A stretch of DNA of 61,837 bases from Thioploca sp. (GTDB lineage Bacteria > Pseudomonadota > Gammaproteobacteria > Beggiatoales > Beggiatoaceae), in NCBI GenBank assembly GCA_030627125.1, contig DAOUSR010000002.1, forward strand, positions 1-61,837, written 5' to 3'. Shown in pieces: positions 24,961 through 34,763 of this stretch (position 1 is the first letter of the stretch; the number at the start of each line of letters is the position of its first letter). The notes below the pieces were generated by a model that was given only the letters and a program-made list of their open reading frames with translations, made no database searches and was not told the origin of the DNA. The translations under genes were made by a program, and so were the position numbers.

Positions 24961-26144
24961 ATATAATAGAAATCTTTACTGATGGTGCTTGTCGTGGTAA
25001 TCCTGGACCAGGGGGATGGGGGGTATTGTTATGCCAAGATGGTAAAGAAACCAAGTTGTGTGGTGGTGAGCTGGATACCACTAACAATCGGATGGAATTA
25101 TTGGCTGCTATTATGGCGTTAGAAAGTTTGCCTCCAACAAGTAATGTACGTTTAACTACTGATTCTAAATATGTCCAGCAAGGCATCACTGATTGGATAA
25201 CTAATTGGATGCAACGGGGCTGGAAAACTGCTAATAAAGAACCAGTCAAAAATGTTGATCTATGGAAACGCTTACATAATGTCACCCAAAAACATCAAGT
25301 TGATTGGCAATGGATTAAAGGCCACAGTGGTCATAGGGAAAATGAAATAGCTGATGATTTAGCCAATCAAGGCATTGATTCTTGTCTTAAAGACACTCCT
25401 AAAATAGCTGATAGTCCTGCTAAATATTCTACTCAGGATAATTCTAAAATGCGACAAATTGTACTAGACACAGAAACAACTGGTCTTGATCCAACTTCTG
25501 GCCATCGTATTATTGAAATTGGTTGTGTGGAAATTATAGATCGACGTATTACTAGCAACCGTTATCATCAGTATATAAAACCTAACCGTAAGATTGATGA
25601 TGGAGCTATGAAAGTTCATGGCATAACTAATGAATTTCTCGATGATAAACCACGTTTTTTTGAGATAGTTGATGAATTCATGGCTTTTATCACAGGTTCC
25701 GAGTTAGTAATTCATAATGCTAGTTTTGACGTTGGTTTCATTAATCACGAATTAAAATTATTAAAACAAGGTTGGAAGCCAATAGAAAAATATTGTCAAA
25801 TATTAGATACTTTGTCATTGGCTAGAAAGCATCATCCGGGCCAGAAAAATAACTTAGATGCACTGTGTAAACGTTATAATATTGATAACTCTAACCGACA
25901 ATTGCATGGTGCATTATTAGATGCTGAGATACTTGCCGAGTTATATTTAACCATGACTGGTGGGCAGGTTAGCCTGTTAGGAACTAATGAAACAACACCA
26001 ATAGCAAATACTATAAAACGCATATCTAAAGATAGAGAACCTCTTGCTATCATTCAACCCAGTAAGGAAGAATTACAGGCTCATGCTAAATATTTGACTA
26101 TTCTTGATAAAACTAGTGGTGGCAAATGTTCGTGGCAAGACTAG
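24957..26144 (+). CDS. Fusion: RNase HI (N-terminal) + DNA polymerase III epsilon 3'-5' exonuclease (C-terminal)
   Basis: [25 protein letters not shown]...[19 protein letters not shown] (RnhA), then [24 protein letters not shown]...[21 protein letters not shown] (DnaQ), one continuous frame. Confidence 0.93.
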   Translation: MNIIEIFTDGACRGNPGPGGWGVLLCQDGKETKLCGGELDTTNNRMELLAAIMALESLPPTSNVRLTTDSKYVQQGITDWITNWMQRGWKTANKEPVKNVDLWKRLHNVTQKHQVDWQWIKGHSGHRENEIADDLANQGIDSCLKDTPKIADSPAKYSTQDNSKMRQIVLDTETTGLDPTSGHRIIEIGCVEIIDRRITSNRYHQYIKPNRKIDDGAMKVHGITNEFLDDKPRFFEIVDEFMAFITGSELVIHNASFDVGFINHELKLLKQGWKPIEKYCQILDTLSLARKHHPGQKNNLDALCKRYNIDNSNRQLHGALLDAEILAELYLTMTGGQVSLLGTNETTPIANTIKRISKDREPLAIIQPSKEELQAHAKYLTILDKTSGGKCSWQD

Positions 26145-26233
26145 ATTTCATAGCTGGTAGACTCTCGTAAATAATCATATAAATCAGATCATTGTAACCT
26201 CTTTGCTTATCACCCAATAGCTTATCGACAAAA

Positions 26234-28078
26234 ATGAATTATCCTGAACATTTCGCTGTAATTGTAATAGGTGGAGGCCATGCTGGTACTGAAGCGGCCT
26301 TAGCTGCTGCTCGAATGGGAATGCCCACCTTACTACTGACCCATAATATAGAAACTTTAGGCCAAATGTCTTGCAATCCAGCCATTGGTGGTATTGGTAA
26401 AGGTCATTTAGTAAAAGAAATCGATGCTTTAGGTGGTTTAATGGCTAAAGCTGCGGATCAAGCAGGAATTCAATTTCGGATCCTTAATTCCAGAAAAGGC
26501 CCAGCAGTCCAAGCAACTAGAGCCCAAATGGATCGAAATTTATATAAAGCAGTAGTACGCAAAGCTATTGAAAATCAAGCTAATTTAAAGCTATTCCAAC
26601 AAGCAGTTGATGATTTAATTATTGATAATGAACGAGTGGTTGGAGTCATAACCCAAACTGGAATTCGCTTCTTCGCCTCGACAGTAGTTTTAACCACTGG
26701 AACATTTTTAGCAGGGATAATTCACATTGGTTTAAATAGTCATCAAGGTGGCAGAGCCGGAGAGCTTCCAGCTAACGCTTTAGCGGAACGGTTACGAGAA
26801 TTACCTTTACGAATAAGTCGGTTAAAAACTGGAACTCCGCCTCGTTTAGATAGCAAAAGCCTAAATTATCAAGTAATGGAAGCCCAACCGGGAGACGAGC
26901 CAGTTCCAGTGTTCTCTTTTCAAGGCAATGCCGAACAACATCCAGCCCAAATATCCTGTTATATAACTCACACTAACGAACAAACTCAAGCTATTATTCG
27001 CTCTGGTTTAGAGCGTTCCCCAATATATTCTGGGGTAATTACAAGTGTTGGGCCTCGCTATTGTCCGTCCATTGAAGATAAAATTGTGCGGTTTGCCGAT
27101 CGAACTTCACACCAAATTTTTGTAGAACCAGAAGGTTTAGAAACTAACGAAGTTTACCCTAATGGAATTTCCACTAGCTTACCATTTGACATTCAATTAC
27201 AATTAGTTCGTTCTATCAAAGGTTTTGAAACTGCTCATATTACTCGACCCGGTTATGCAATTGAATATGATTTTTTTGATCCAAGAGATTTAAAACCAAG
27301 TTTAGAAACGAAAGTTATTTCAGGACTATTCTTTGCTGGCCAAATTAATGGTACCACCGGTTATGAAGAAGCTGCGGCTCAAGGCTTGATTGCTGGGATA
27401 AATGCTGCGTTACAGGTACAAGATAAACCGGTCTGGACTCCAAGACGTGACGAAGCTTATATTGGAGTTATGATTGACGATCTTATTACCAGAGGCACCA
27501 ATGAACCTTATCGCATGTTTACTAGTCGAGCTGAATATCGTTTATTGCTGCGAGAAGACAATGCTGATTTACGTTTGACAGAAATTGGGTGGCAATTGGG
27601 TTTAGTTGCTGATAAGCAATGGCAAGCTTTTGAAGCCAAAAGGACAGCGATTGAACTAGAAAAACAACGTCTTAGTAAAATATTGGCTCGCCCGAACGAT
27701 TCTGCTAAATTTGATTTTACTAGCATTAGTCGGGAAGTAAATTATTTGGAATTATTAGGTCGGCCAGAAGTTACTTATGAACGTCTAGTGCCATTAACTG
27801 ATTTACCCAATGATGTTATTCAACAGATTGAAATTCAACAAAAATATAATGGGTATATTAAACGTCAAGAAGCGGAGATATCTCGTTTACGCCGTTACGA
27901 AGAATCTATCTTGCCAGAAACTATAGATTATAATAAGGTATCAGGATTATCCAATGAAGTACGGCAAAAATTAGCAGAATACCGCCCAACTACTGTAGGT
28001 CAAGCTTCTCGCATATCAGGTATAACACCAGCCGCTATTTCTTTATTGTTAGTATATTTAAAGAAAAATAAAGTATAA
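26234..28078 (+). CDS. mnmG: tRNA uridine-5-carboxymethylaminomethyl modification enzyme
   Basis: [21 protein letters not shown]...[24 protein letters not shown]. Confidence 0.98.
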   Translation: MNYPEHFAVIVIGGGHAGTEAALAAARMGMPTLLLTHNIETLGQMSCNPAIGGIGKGHLVKEIDALGGLMAKAADQAGIQFRILNSRKGPAVQATRAQMDRNLYKAVVRKAIENQANLKLFQQAVDDLIIDNERVVGVITQTGIRFFASTVVLTTGTFLAGIIHIGLNSHQGGRAGELPANALAERLRELPLRISRLKTGTPPRLDSKSLNYQVMEAQPGDEPVPVFSFQGNAEQHPAQISCYITHTNEQTQAIIRSGLERSPIYSGVITSVGPRYCPSIEDKIVRFADRTSHQIFVEPEGLETNEVYPNGISTSLPFDIQLQLVRSIKGFETAHITRPGYAIEYDFFDPRDLKPSLETKVISGLFFAGQINGTTGYEEAAAQGLIAGINAALQVQDKPVWTPRRDEAYIGVMIDDLITRGTNEPYRMFTSRAEYRLLLREDNADLRLTEIGWQLGLVADKQWQAFEAKRTAIELEKQRLSKILARPNDSAKFDFTSISREVNYLELLGRPEVTYERLVPLTDLPNDVIQQIEIQQKYNGYIKRQEAEISRLRRYEESILPETIDYNKVSGLSNEVRQKLAEYRPTTVGQASRISGITPAAISLLLVYLKKNKV

Positions 28079-28113
28079 TTATATTAGCAAAAGAACGTGC
28101 ATAGACAACTAAT

Positions 28114-28149
28114 TTGTTGGGTTACGACTACGTCTAACTCAACCTACAT
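28114..28149. repeat. Short palindromic REP-like element
   Basis: TTGTTGGGTTACGACTACGTCTAACTCAACCTACA. Confidence 0.45.
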
Positions 28150-28221
28150 TGTAAAAAATTAACACCAGTTAAGAATTCATAATTAAGAATTACTCTCAAG
28201 ACACTTGCAAAATTCCCGCCT

Positions 28222-29547
28222 ATGACTACGTCAACTTTTGACAGCTTATATGATGCCCTAAATAATGGGACTAAAGCTGAACTTAATGCAATTATTGAAG
28301 AACTGCATCCATCTGAAATTGCTAATATTTTAGAGTCTTTACCTACAAAACAAAGACTTAAATTATGGCGTTCCAAAAATATTAAACCAGGAGAAATTCT
28401 ACCTAATATTAGTGAAAATGTTCGGATTGAGTTAATGCTTAACATGTCAGTTGCTAAAATAACAGCGGCAGCCGAAAGTATGGCAATTGATGATGCAGTG
28501 GATATATTACAAGATTTACCAGATGAGATAGTAGAAAAAGTTTTACAAATAATGAACTGGCAGTATCGGCAACGTTTGACGCAGGTATTATTTTACCCAG
28601 AGGATTCAGCTGGTGGTTTAATGAATACTGATGTGCTGGCAGTTCGTACTGAAATGACTTTAAAGATGGTATTACGCTACTTACGTCGGTTTGACCAATT
28701 GCCAGCTGATGCCTTGATGGTAGTGGATTGTAAAAATTGTTATCGTGGTATGTTATTTTTAACAGATATATTGATTAATGCTCCTAGAGCTACTGTTGAA
28801 CAAGTTATGTCTTCCACAATAGAACCTATTTCAGCTCATCTATCTGCTCATGAAGTTGCAATTTTATTTGAACAAAGAGACTTATTATCAGTTCCTGTTA
28901 TTGACGACGAAGGAATATTAATGGGGCGGATTACCATTGATGATGTGGTGGATGTAATTCGTTCTGAAGCAGATCATAATTTAATGGGACAAGCAGGTTT
29001 AAATAAAGATGATGACATGTTTGCTCCAATATTGACAACTACTAAAAATCGGGCTTTGTGGTTAGGAGTAAATTTGGCTACAGCTTTCTTAGCAGCGTAT
29101 GTGATTGGTTTTTTTACTGTTACTTTAGAAAAAATGGTGGCTTTAGCAGTATTGATGCCAGTAGTAGCTAGTATGGGAGGAATTGCTGGTAGCCAGACTT
29201 TAACTATTGTGATTCGGGCTATGGCATTAAATCAGATTAGTGGTATTAACATATTATGGTTGTTGAAAAAAGAGTTAGCCGTTGGAATATTGAATGGAAT
29301 AATTTGGGCAGTTGTAGTAGCAGTAATTGCCATGATATGGTTTGGTAATATTGGCTTAGGGATAATTATTGGCTGTGCTTTGCTGGTTAATTTATCTTTA
29401 GCAGCTTTGTCTGGAGTGTTAATCCCATTTATTTTAAATCGTTTATCTATCGATCCAGCCCTAGCTTCTGGAGTTACTTTAACTACAATTACTGATGTTA
29501 TTGGTTTTGGAACATTGTTAGGATTAGCATCTATCTTTTTGTTTTAA
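28222..29547 (+). CDS. mgtE: Magnesium transporter MgtE
   Basis: LHPSEIANILESLP; YPEDSAGGLMNTD; VMPVVASMGGIAGSQTLTIVIRAMAL. Confidence 0.96.
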   Translation: MTTSTFDSLYDALNNGTKAELNAIIEELHPSEIANILESLPTKQRLKLWRSKNIKPGEILPNISENVRIELMLNMSVAKITAAAESMAIDDAVDILQDLPDEIVEKVLQIMNWQYRQRLTQVLFYPEDSAGGLMNTDVLAVRTEMTLKMVLRYLRRFDQLPADALMVVDCKNCYRGMLFLTDILINAPRATVEQVMSSTIEPISAHLSAHEVAILFEQRDLLSVPVIDDEGILMGRITIDDVVDVIRSEADHNLMGQAGLNKDDDMFAPILTTTKNRALWLGVNLATAFLAAYVIGFFTVTLEKMVALAVLMPVVASMGGIAGSQTLTIVIRAMALNQISGINILWLLKKELAVGILNGIIWAVVVAVIAMIWFGNIGLGIIIGCALLVNLSLAALSGVLIPFILNRLSIDPALASGVTLTTITDVIGFGTLLGLASIFLF

Positions 29548-29838
29548 ATGCTTATCATCTTCTAAATCATCTTTGTATACAACCTATTTTGCATAGTCCT
29601 TAAAGTAATTAATATTTAACTGTTACTGAGCTAAAAGTATAAATAATAGTATCAAAATCCGGAGTAAAAGTTTATAATAGCATAATGAAAGACTAATTAA
29701 TATTTTTAATGCGATGATCCTGTCATATATAGGATACTTTACAGTAAAATTAAAAGATGCTAAGAAGTTACAAATGCAAATTATAGATATAAAAACTGAA
29801 AAGTAAATATTATTATTTAAAATACTTAAGGGTAAATA

Positions 29839-30840
29839 ATGGCTATTTTTAGATGTAAAAAATGTGGATATTTACGAGAGCTACCTAATCAACATGTAGG
29901 TAAAAAAGCTAAATGTCCTGTATGTCAACAAGTTGTACCAATATATGATACACTTTTTTTCGTTAAAAGTATTTTAAAACAACATTTTAGTATGCAAACA
30001 GAATTACGTAAAGTAAAAGCTGATACTGATGAATCTGTTGTTAATGAAACTTTTGATATGGATGTTTTTAACACAACTGCTATGATGGAAGAGCAACAAT
30101 ATAAACCCATCTTAGATTGGTTTAATAGTAAAAAAATTCAATTAAATATAGATAAAAAATCTCTTGATACTACCGGATTTTTTGATGAAGTGGCAGTGAA
30201 GTTAGGTGATAATTATAATACATTAAGAATTGTAACCGATAAAATTAAACGGATTCAAAATAAAGGCTATGATCATGTGAAAATAGATTTATCTCATTAT
30301 AGTGAAGAAGAACGGCATCTTATTAAAGAATTTTGTGAAGAACTTTATGAATATGCTTTTGTTGCAAGGACTTTTATAGATAAAAAGCATAATACAATCC
30401 ATCTAAATTTACAAATGGCAAAATCAATTGTTAACTTTTTTAATGGAGTATGGTTAGAATGGTTCGCTTTTATGAAGTTATTGGCTCTTTGTCATAAGAA
30501 TAATATTAGTTTTTCTGGTTTGCGAAGTTTTAATATTAATTTTGCAAATAATGATAAAAATGAATTAGATATATTTTTCTTGATAAACAATAATATACCA
30601 ATATTCGTGGAATGTAAATCAGGTGAGTTTAGACCTTTTATCGATAAATATATCAAATTACGCAAAAAATTAAAGATTGACAAAAGTAACTTTATAATGC
30701 TTATAGCTGATTTAAGTGAGGAACAATCACAAGCTTTGACTATGATGTTTGATATTACCTTTGTTAATGAAAAAAATTTTATAAAGTATATTTCAACCTT
30801 ATTATCTGATGTTACGCACAATGCTTTAGGGCAACCATAA
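29839..30840 (+). CDS. Predicted nuclease: N-terminal zinc ribbon, C-terminal PD-(D/E)xK domain (DUF1887/Card1-like)
   Basis: CKKCGYLRELPNQHVGKKAKCPVC; FFNGVWLEWFAFMKLL...KNELDIFFLINNNIPIFVECKSGEF. Confidence 0.6.
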   Translation: MAIFRCKKCGYLRELPNQHVGKKAKCPVCQQVVPIYDTLFFVKSILKQHFSMQTELRKVKADTDESVVNETFDMDVFNTTAMMEEQQYKPILDWFNSKKIQLNIDKKSLDTTGFFDEVAVKLGDNYNTLRIVTDKIKRIQNKGYDHVKIDLSHYSEEERHLIKEFCEELYEYAFVARTFIDKKHNTIHLNLQMAKSIVNFFNGVWLEWFAFMKLLALCHKNNISFSGLRSFNINFANNDKNELDIFFLINNNIPIFVECKSGEFRPFIDKYIKLRKKLKIDKSNFIMLIADLSEEQSQALTMMFDITFVNEKNFIKYISTLLSDVTHNALGQP

Positions 30841-30920
30841 AGGATTTGCCCCTACGTAAAATTATTATATGGGTATCCCCATTATGGTTACCCTAATTAA
30901 AATTCTTAACTTAATGGTAT
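30830..30920. repeat. Family 3 intergenic repeat
   Basis: AGGGCAACCATAAAGGATTTGCCCCTACGTAAAATTATTATATGGGTATCCCC...; shares AAAGGATTTGCCCCTACGTAA with 60171-60263. Confidence 0.6.
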
Positions 30921-30945
30921 TGGTGAGGTACTAAGCTAGGTAATA

Positions 30946-31923
30946 TCAAGCCCAACGCATTCCTCCCCGTCGCACTGTGTCCATCCCCTCACTATCAAAC
31001 GCATCCTTATGACCATCACTACGCAAATTATAAATTTCAATATTATGATCTGCTATCGCCTGAATATGTTCCAATTCCTCTTTAGCCCTCAATTCATCCG
31101 TAAACAAATGCCTAAAACGCTGTTGTTCCTTTAAATAATCCACCACTGGGCGAATATTACGCAACGGCATCACCCCAGCCAAGCCGCCACGTTCCAATTC
31201 AATCAACGGAAACAAGCCAGTTTGCACTGCCAATCTGGCTATCTCAATACTCTTATAACCTTCATGCCCCCAGCCCAATGGACATGGACAATGGATTTGT
31301 AAAAAAGTAGGCCCTTCAATTGCCATTGCCCGCCGAACTTTCTTCCTAATATCAGATGGATAGGCTACCGAAGTAGTAGCTGCATAAGGAATGTGATGAG
31401 CTGCGATAATCGACACAATATCTTTTTTCAAATGTCGTTTACCCATCCGTTCTTTTCCCGGCGGTGAAGTAGTGGTCATCGCAGCATGAGGCGTGGAACT
31501 AGAGCGTTGAATCCCAGTATTCATATAGGCTTCATTATCAAAGCACACATACAATACATTCTGCCCCCGCTCCAACATACCTGACAACGACTGAAAACCA
31601 ATATCAAATGTGCTACCATCACCCCCAAAAGCTAGGACTTTAGTTGATTTGCCTTGCACTTTCAACGCCGCTTCCATCCCAGCCGCAACTGCACTAGCAT
31701 TCTCAAATAAGGAATGTACCCAAGGAATTCGCCAAGCTGATTCTGGCCAAGGAGTAGTAAAGATTTCTAAACAACCAGTAGCATTAGCCACCATCACATC
31801 CGGCCCGGCTGCTTCGGTAACTAAACGAGCCGCTAAAGCTTCTGCACAGCCAGTACAAGCTCGATGGCCGGATTCTAAGCCACGAAACCGTGGTTGTTTA
31901 TTACGCAATTGGGAAAAGTCCAT
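30946..31923 (-). CDS. porB: Pyruvate/2-oxoacid:ferredoxin oxidoreductase beta subunit
   Basis: SGHRACTGCAEALAARLVTEAAG; FGGDGSTFDIGFQSLSGMLERGQNVLYVCFDNEAYMNTGIQRSSSTP. Confidence 0.93.
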   Translation of the reverse strand: MDFSQLRNKQPRFRGLESGHRACTGCAEALAARLVTEAAGPDVMVANATGCLEIFTTPWPESAWRIPWVHSLFENASAVAAGMEAALKVQGKSTKVLAFGGDGSTFDIGFQSLSGMLERGQNVLYVCFDNEAYMNTGIQRSSSTPHAAMTTTSPPGKERMGKRHLKKDIVSIIAAHHIPYAATTSVAYPSDIRKKVRRAMAIEGPTFLQIHCPCPLGWGHEGYKSIEIARLAVQTGLFPLIELERGGLAGVMPLRNIRPVVDYLKEQQRFRHLFTDELRAKEELEHIQAIADHNIEIYNLRSDGHKDAFDSEGMDTVRRGGMRWA

Positions 31924-31924
31924 T

Positions 31925-33097
31925 TTATCTATCCTCTTCGGGTAATTTATCTAACTCAACATCAATAATTCGTAATCGCCTGTCACTAGGTTCATTTAAA
32001 GTTGCAAGCAAGCGGGGTAACATTTCTAATGGAATATCTCGTCCTCCCAAACCAGCGGCAAAATTATGTACTTTAGGCGGATTAGCCAATTCTGCCAAAG
32101 CTGCCGTTACTTCCAAACCAACAATAGCTCCACTGCCTAAACCAATCGCTCGTTCTAAGACAATTACATCATCTAAACCTTCACACGCAGCTTTCAGTGC
32201 ATCAATTGGGAAAGGCCGGAAAGAACGTAATTTTATTAACTTAACTGGTTGTTCTTCCGGAAATTCTTCCATTGCAGCTAATAAAGTTCCATAGACAGAA
32301 CCAATAATTAAAATAGCTATTTTGGCTTCTTCTGGCCCTTCGACTGTCAATAAACCGCCAGAACAACGGCCACTAATTTTGGCCCATTCTTGGTCAACTG
32401 CAATAATTTCCGTTTGAGCATTGAGAATTGCAGTATGATGTGAATGACGAGCTTCAGAATAAAAATCGGGCGAGACTAACGTACCTAGACTAATAGGATT
32501 TTGTGGATTTAAAGTGCGAGAAAATTTATAGGCTGGTAAAAAATTATCCACCTGTTCTTGGGTTGGAATATCAATGCCTTCCAAAGTATGGGTCAAAGTG
32601 AAACCATCCATACACACCATCACTGGCAACTCAGTACGTTCCGCAATTAAATAAGCTTGAATTGTAGTATCAACTGCTTCTTGATTATCAGCACAATATA
32701 ATTGAATCCACCCGGCATCCCGTACTGCCATAGAATCTTGTTGGTCATTCCAAATTGACAGTGGACTGGAGATAGCTCGATTAGCACAAGTCATCACCAA
32801 AGGCACACGTAAACCAGCGATATTAAACAACACTTCCGCCATTAATAGAATTCCTTGCGAAGCACTGGCAGTGTAAGCCCGAGAGCCGGCTATTGCTGCT
32901 CCTAAAACTACAGATGCTGCCGAAAATTCACTTTCTACACTGATAAATTCACATTTTAATTTGCCATCAGCAACTAACTTGGAAATATTTTCTACAATAT
33001 GAGTTTGGGGAGTAATAGGATAAGCGGCTATTACTTGCGGGCGGCATAATGCCACTGCTTGAGCGACTGCTTGTGAACCTTCAAGAGCTTGCAACAT
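31925..33097 (-). CDS. porA: Pyruvate/2-oxoacid:ferredoxin oxidoreductase alpha subunit
   Basis: GSQAVAQAVALCRPQVIAAYPITPQTHIVE; SVESEFSAASVVLGAAIAGSRAYTASASQGILLM. Confidence 0.93.
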   Translation of the reverse strand: MLQALEGSQAVAQAVALCRPQVIAAYPITPQTHIVENISKLVADGKLKCEFISVESEFSAASVVLGAAIAGSRAYTASASQGILLMAEVLFNIAGLRVPLVMTCANRAISSPLSIWNDQQDSMAVRDAGWIQLYCADNQEAVDTTIQAYLIAERTELPVMVCMDGFTLTHTLEGIDIPTQEQVDNFLPAYKFSRTLNPQNPISLGTLVSPDFYSEARHSHHTAILNAQTEIIAVDQEWAKISGRCSGGLLTVEGPEEAKIAILIIGSVYGTLLAAMEEFPEEQPVKLIKLRSFRPFPIDALKAACEGLDDVIVLERAIGLGSGAIVGLEVTAALAELANPPKVHNFAAGLGGRDIPLEMLPRLLATLNEPSDRRLRIIDVELDKLPEEDR

Positions 33098-33659
33098 TAG
33101 TTTCCTCCGACTGCCATATTCCTGCTGGTACTAATCCAACGGCTTCTTGAATTAACAGTAAATTTTTTTCTAACACGATACCTTGGAATTTATGTTGTAA
33201 AACCTTTCTTAATGATTTTTGGGATAACATTCCAGTCAGGGCAAAAAAAGCGGCTAACAAAGCGGTATTAGGTACTGGCCGACCTAGAATTTTTTTGGCT
33301 AACAGGGAAGCTTGTATAGAAATTACTTCTTTACCAAGTTGTTGACTAAGTTCATCACTGCTTTGTGGAGAATTTACTAAGATTTTACCACCCGGTAGCA
33401 AGCCGTTAGTTACTCCAGAGACATGTAATAAGGCTTGGTCTTGGATGATTAAAAAGGCTGGTGTTAGTACTTGATTACGGCGTAAAATATGCTCGTTAGC
33501 AATCCGTACGAAGGCTATTACTGGAGCCCCACGCCGTTCAGCCCCAAAATTAGGAAAGGCCTGTCCATAACGTCCTTCTTCAAAGGCAGCCATTGCTAGT
33601 AAGTAGGCGGCGACAACATTGCCTTGCCCGCCGCGTCCATGTATTCGTATCTCTATCAT
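33081..33659 (-). CDS. porG: Pyruvate/2-oxoacid:ferredoxin oxidoreductase gamma subunit
   Basis: IRIHGRGGQGNVVAAYLLAMAAFEEGRYGQAFPNFGAERRGAPV. Confidence 0.93.
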   Translation of the reverse strand: MIEIRIHGRGGQGNVVAAYLLAMAAFEEGRYGQAFPNFGAERRGAPVIAFVRIANEHILRRNQVLTPAFLIIQDQALLHVSGVTNGLLPGGKILVNSPQSSDELSQQLGKEVISIQASLLAKKILGRPVPNTALLAAFFALTGMLSQKSLRKVLQHKFQGIVLEKNLLLIQEAVGLVPAGIWQSEETNVASS

Positions 33660-33970
33660 TTATATGTCCTCAATAGTTTTAATTCTATTGTACATTAAAA
33701 GTAATAGGATTTATATAGATGAAAAGAGGATTTTACAGGGAGATTTTTAGAAATGAGGCACGATGAGATAATTTGAAAATCTGCCTCAACATAATTATAA
33801 GGGTAACCACAAGGGATTACCCCTGTACGATTTATTTAGGTAATCCACATTGCGGATATCCTGCCATTGCATCACGTGACATACCTTTGAAGTGTTCTCG
33901 TTCCATTTTTTGGAAAGCCTGATTTGGTACATTTTTCATGTCACCATAATATAAATATTATAATTAATTG

Positions 33971-34666
33971 CTATACATCTAATATTTTATGTTGCCATTT
34001 TCCTTGATAATAAAATTCTAAAGGTTTATAGTTAGTTTTATAATTCATCTTATGACAATTTTTAACCCAATATCCTAAATAAAGCCAATTACGATTTAAG
34101 CGTTTACATTCTTCTATTTCCCATAAAATAGCGAAAGTACCCAAACCACGTTCAGAATAATCCGGATCAAAAAAAGTATATACTGCCGATAAACCATTTT
34201 TAACATGATCAACTACTGCTACAGCTAGCAATTTTTCTTCGAGCCTAAATTCATAAAATACGGTTCTAGACCAATAACTAGTTAAAAATCTTAAGTAACT
34301 TTCCGGTGTATGTTCATCATTTTCTTGGTGACGAGCTTGTATATAACGGCAATAAAGTTCAAAATGTTCCTCTTCAAACATCGGAGCAACTACAGATATG
34401 GTTAAATCTTGATTTTTTTTCCATACCCGTTTTTGACTTCTACATGGCGTAAAATACTGCACTGGAATTCGCACTGATATACAGGCATCACAACTTTGAC
34501 AATTGGGCCGATAAATATACTCACCACTACGCCTAAAACCATACTGCGACAACTCATCGTATTGGGATGTGATATTGGCAGAAAAATACGGGTCTATAAA
34601 CGTTAAAATTGATAGACAATTTGGTAAATAACTACATTTTTGCGGTAAGCTTGTCTGGCTATTCAT
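33971..34666 (-). CDS. bpt: Aspartate/glutamate leucyltransferase (arginyl-tRNA-protein transferase family)
   Basis: LSQYGFRRSGEYIYRPNCQSCDACISVRIPV; VYTFFDPDYSERGLGTFAILWEIEECKRLNRNWLYLGYWVKNCHKMNYK. Confidence 0.93.
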   Translation of the reverse strand: MNSQTSLPQKCSYLPNCLSILTFIDPYFSANITSQYDELSQYGFRRSGEYIYRPNCQSCDACISVRIPVQYFTPCRSQKRVWKKNQDLTISVVAPMFEEEHFELYCRYIQARHQENDEHTPESYLRFLTSYWSRTVFYEFRLEEKLLAVAVVDHVKNGLSAVYTFFDPDYSERGLGTFAILWEIEECKRLNRNWLYLGYWVKNCHKMNYKTNYKPLEFYYQGKWQHKILDV

Positions 34667-34763
34667 TAACTTTTGTTGGACTATGTACTTATACCTTGAA
34701 AGTTTGTTTTAAATACATCAGATGTGAAATAGGAAACATAAATTTATTGCAGCGATTCTATAT

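Noticed and set aside
29839-30840. Full type III CRISPR ancillary effector (CARF-Card1)
   Set aside because: The N-terminus is a zinc ribbon, I could not recognise a CARF domain, and there are no type III cas genes; only nuclease-core similarity is claimed.
31610-32294. Plus-strand ORFs 31610-31945 and 31890-32294 opposite porA/porB
   Set aside because: Antisense open frames explained by the codon bias of the GC-richer por genes; no recognisable protein.
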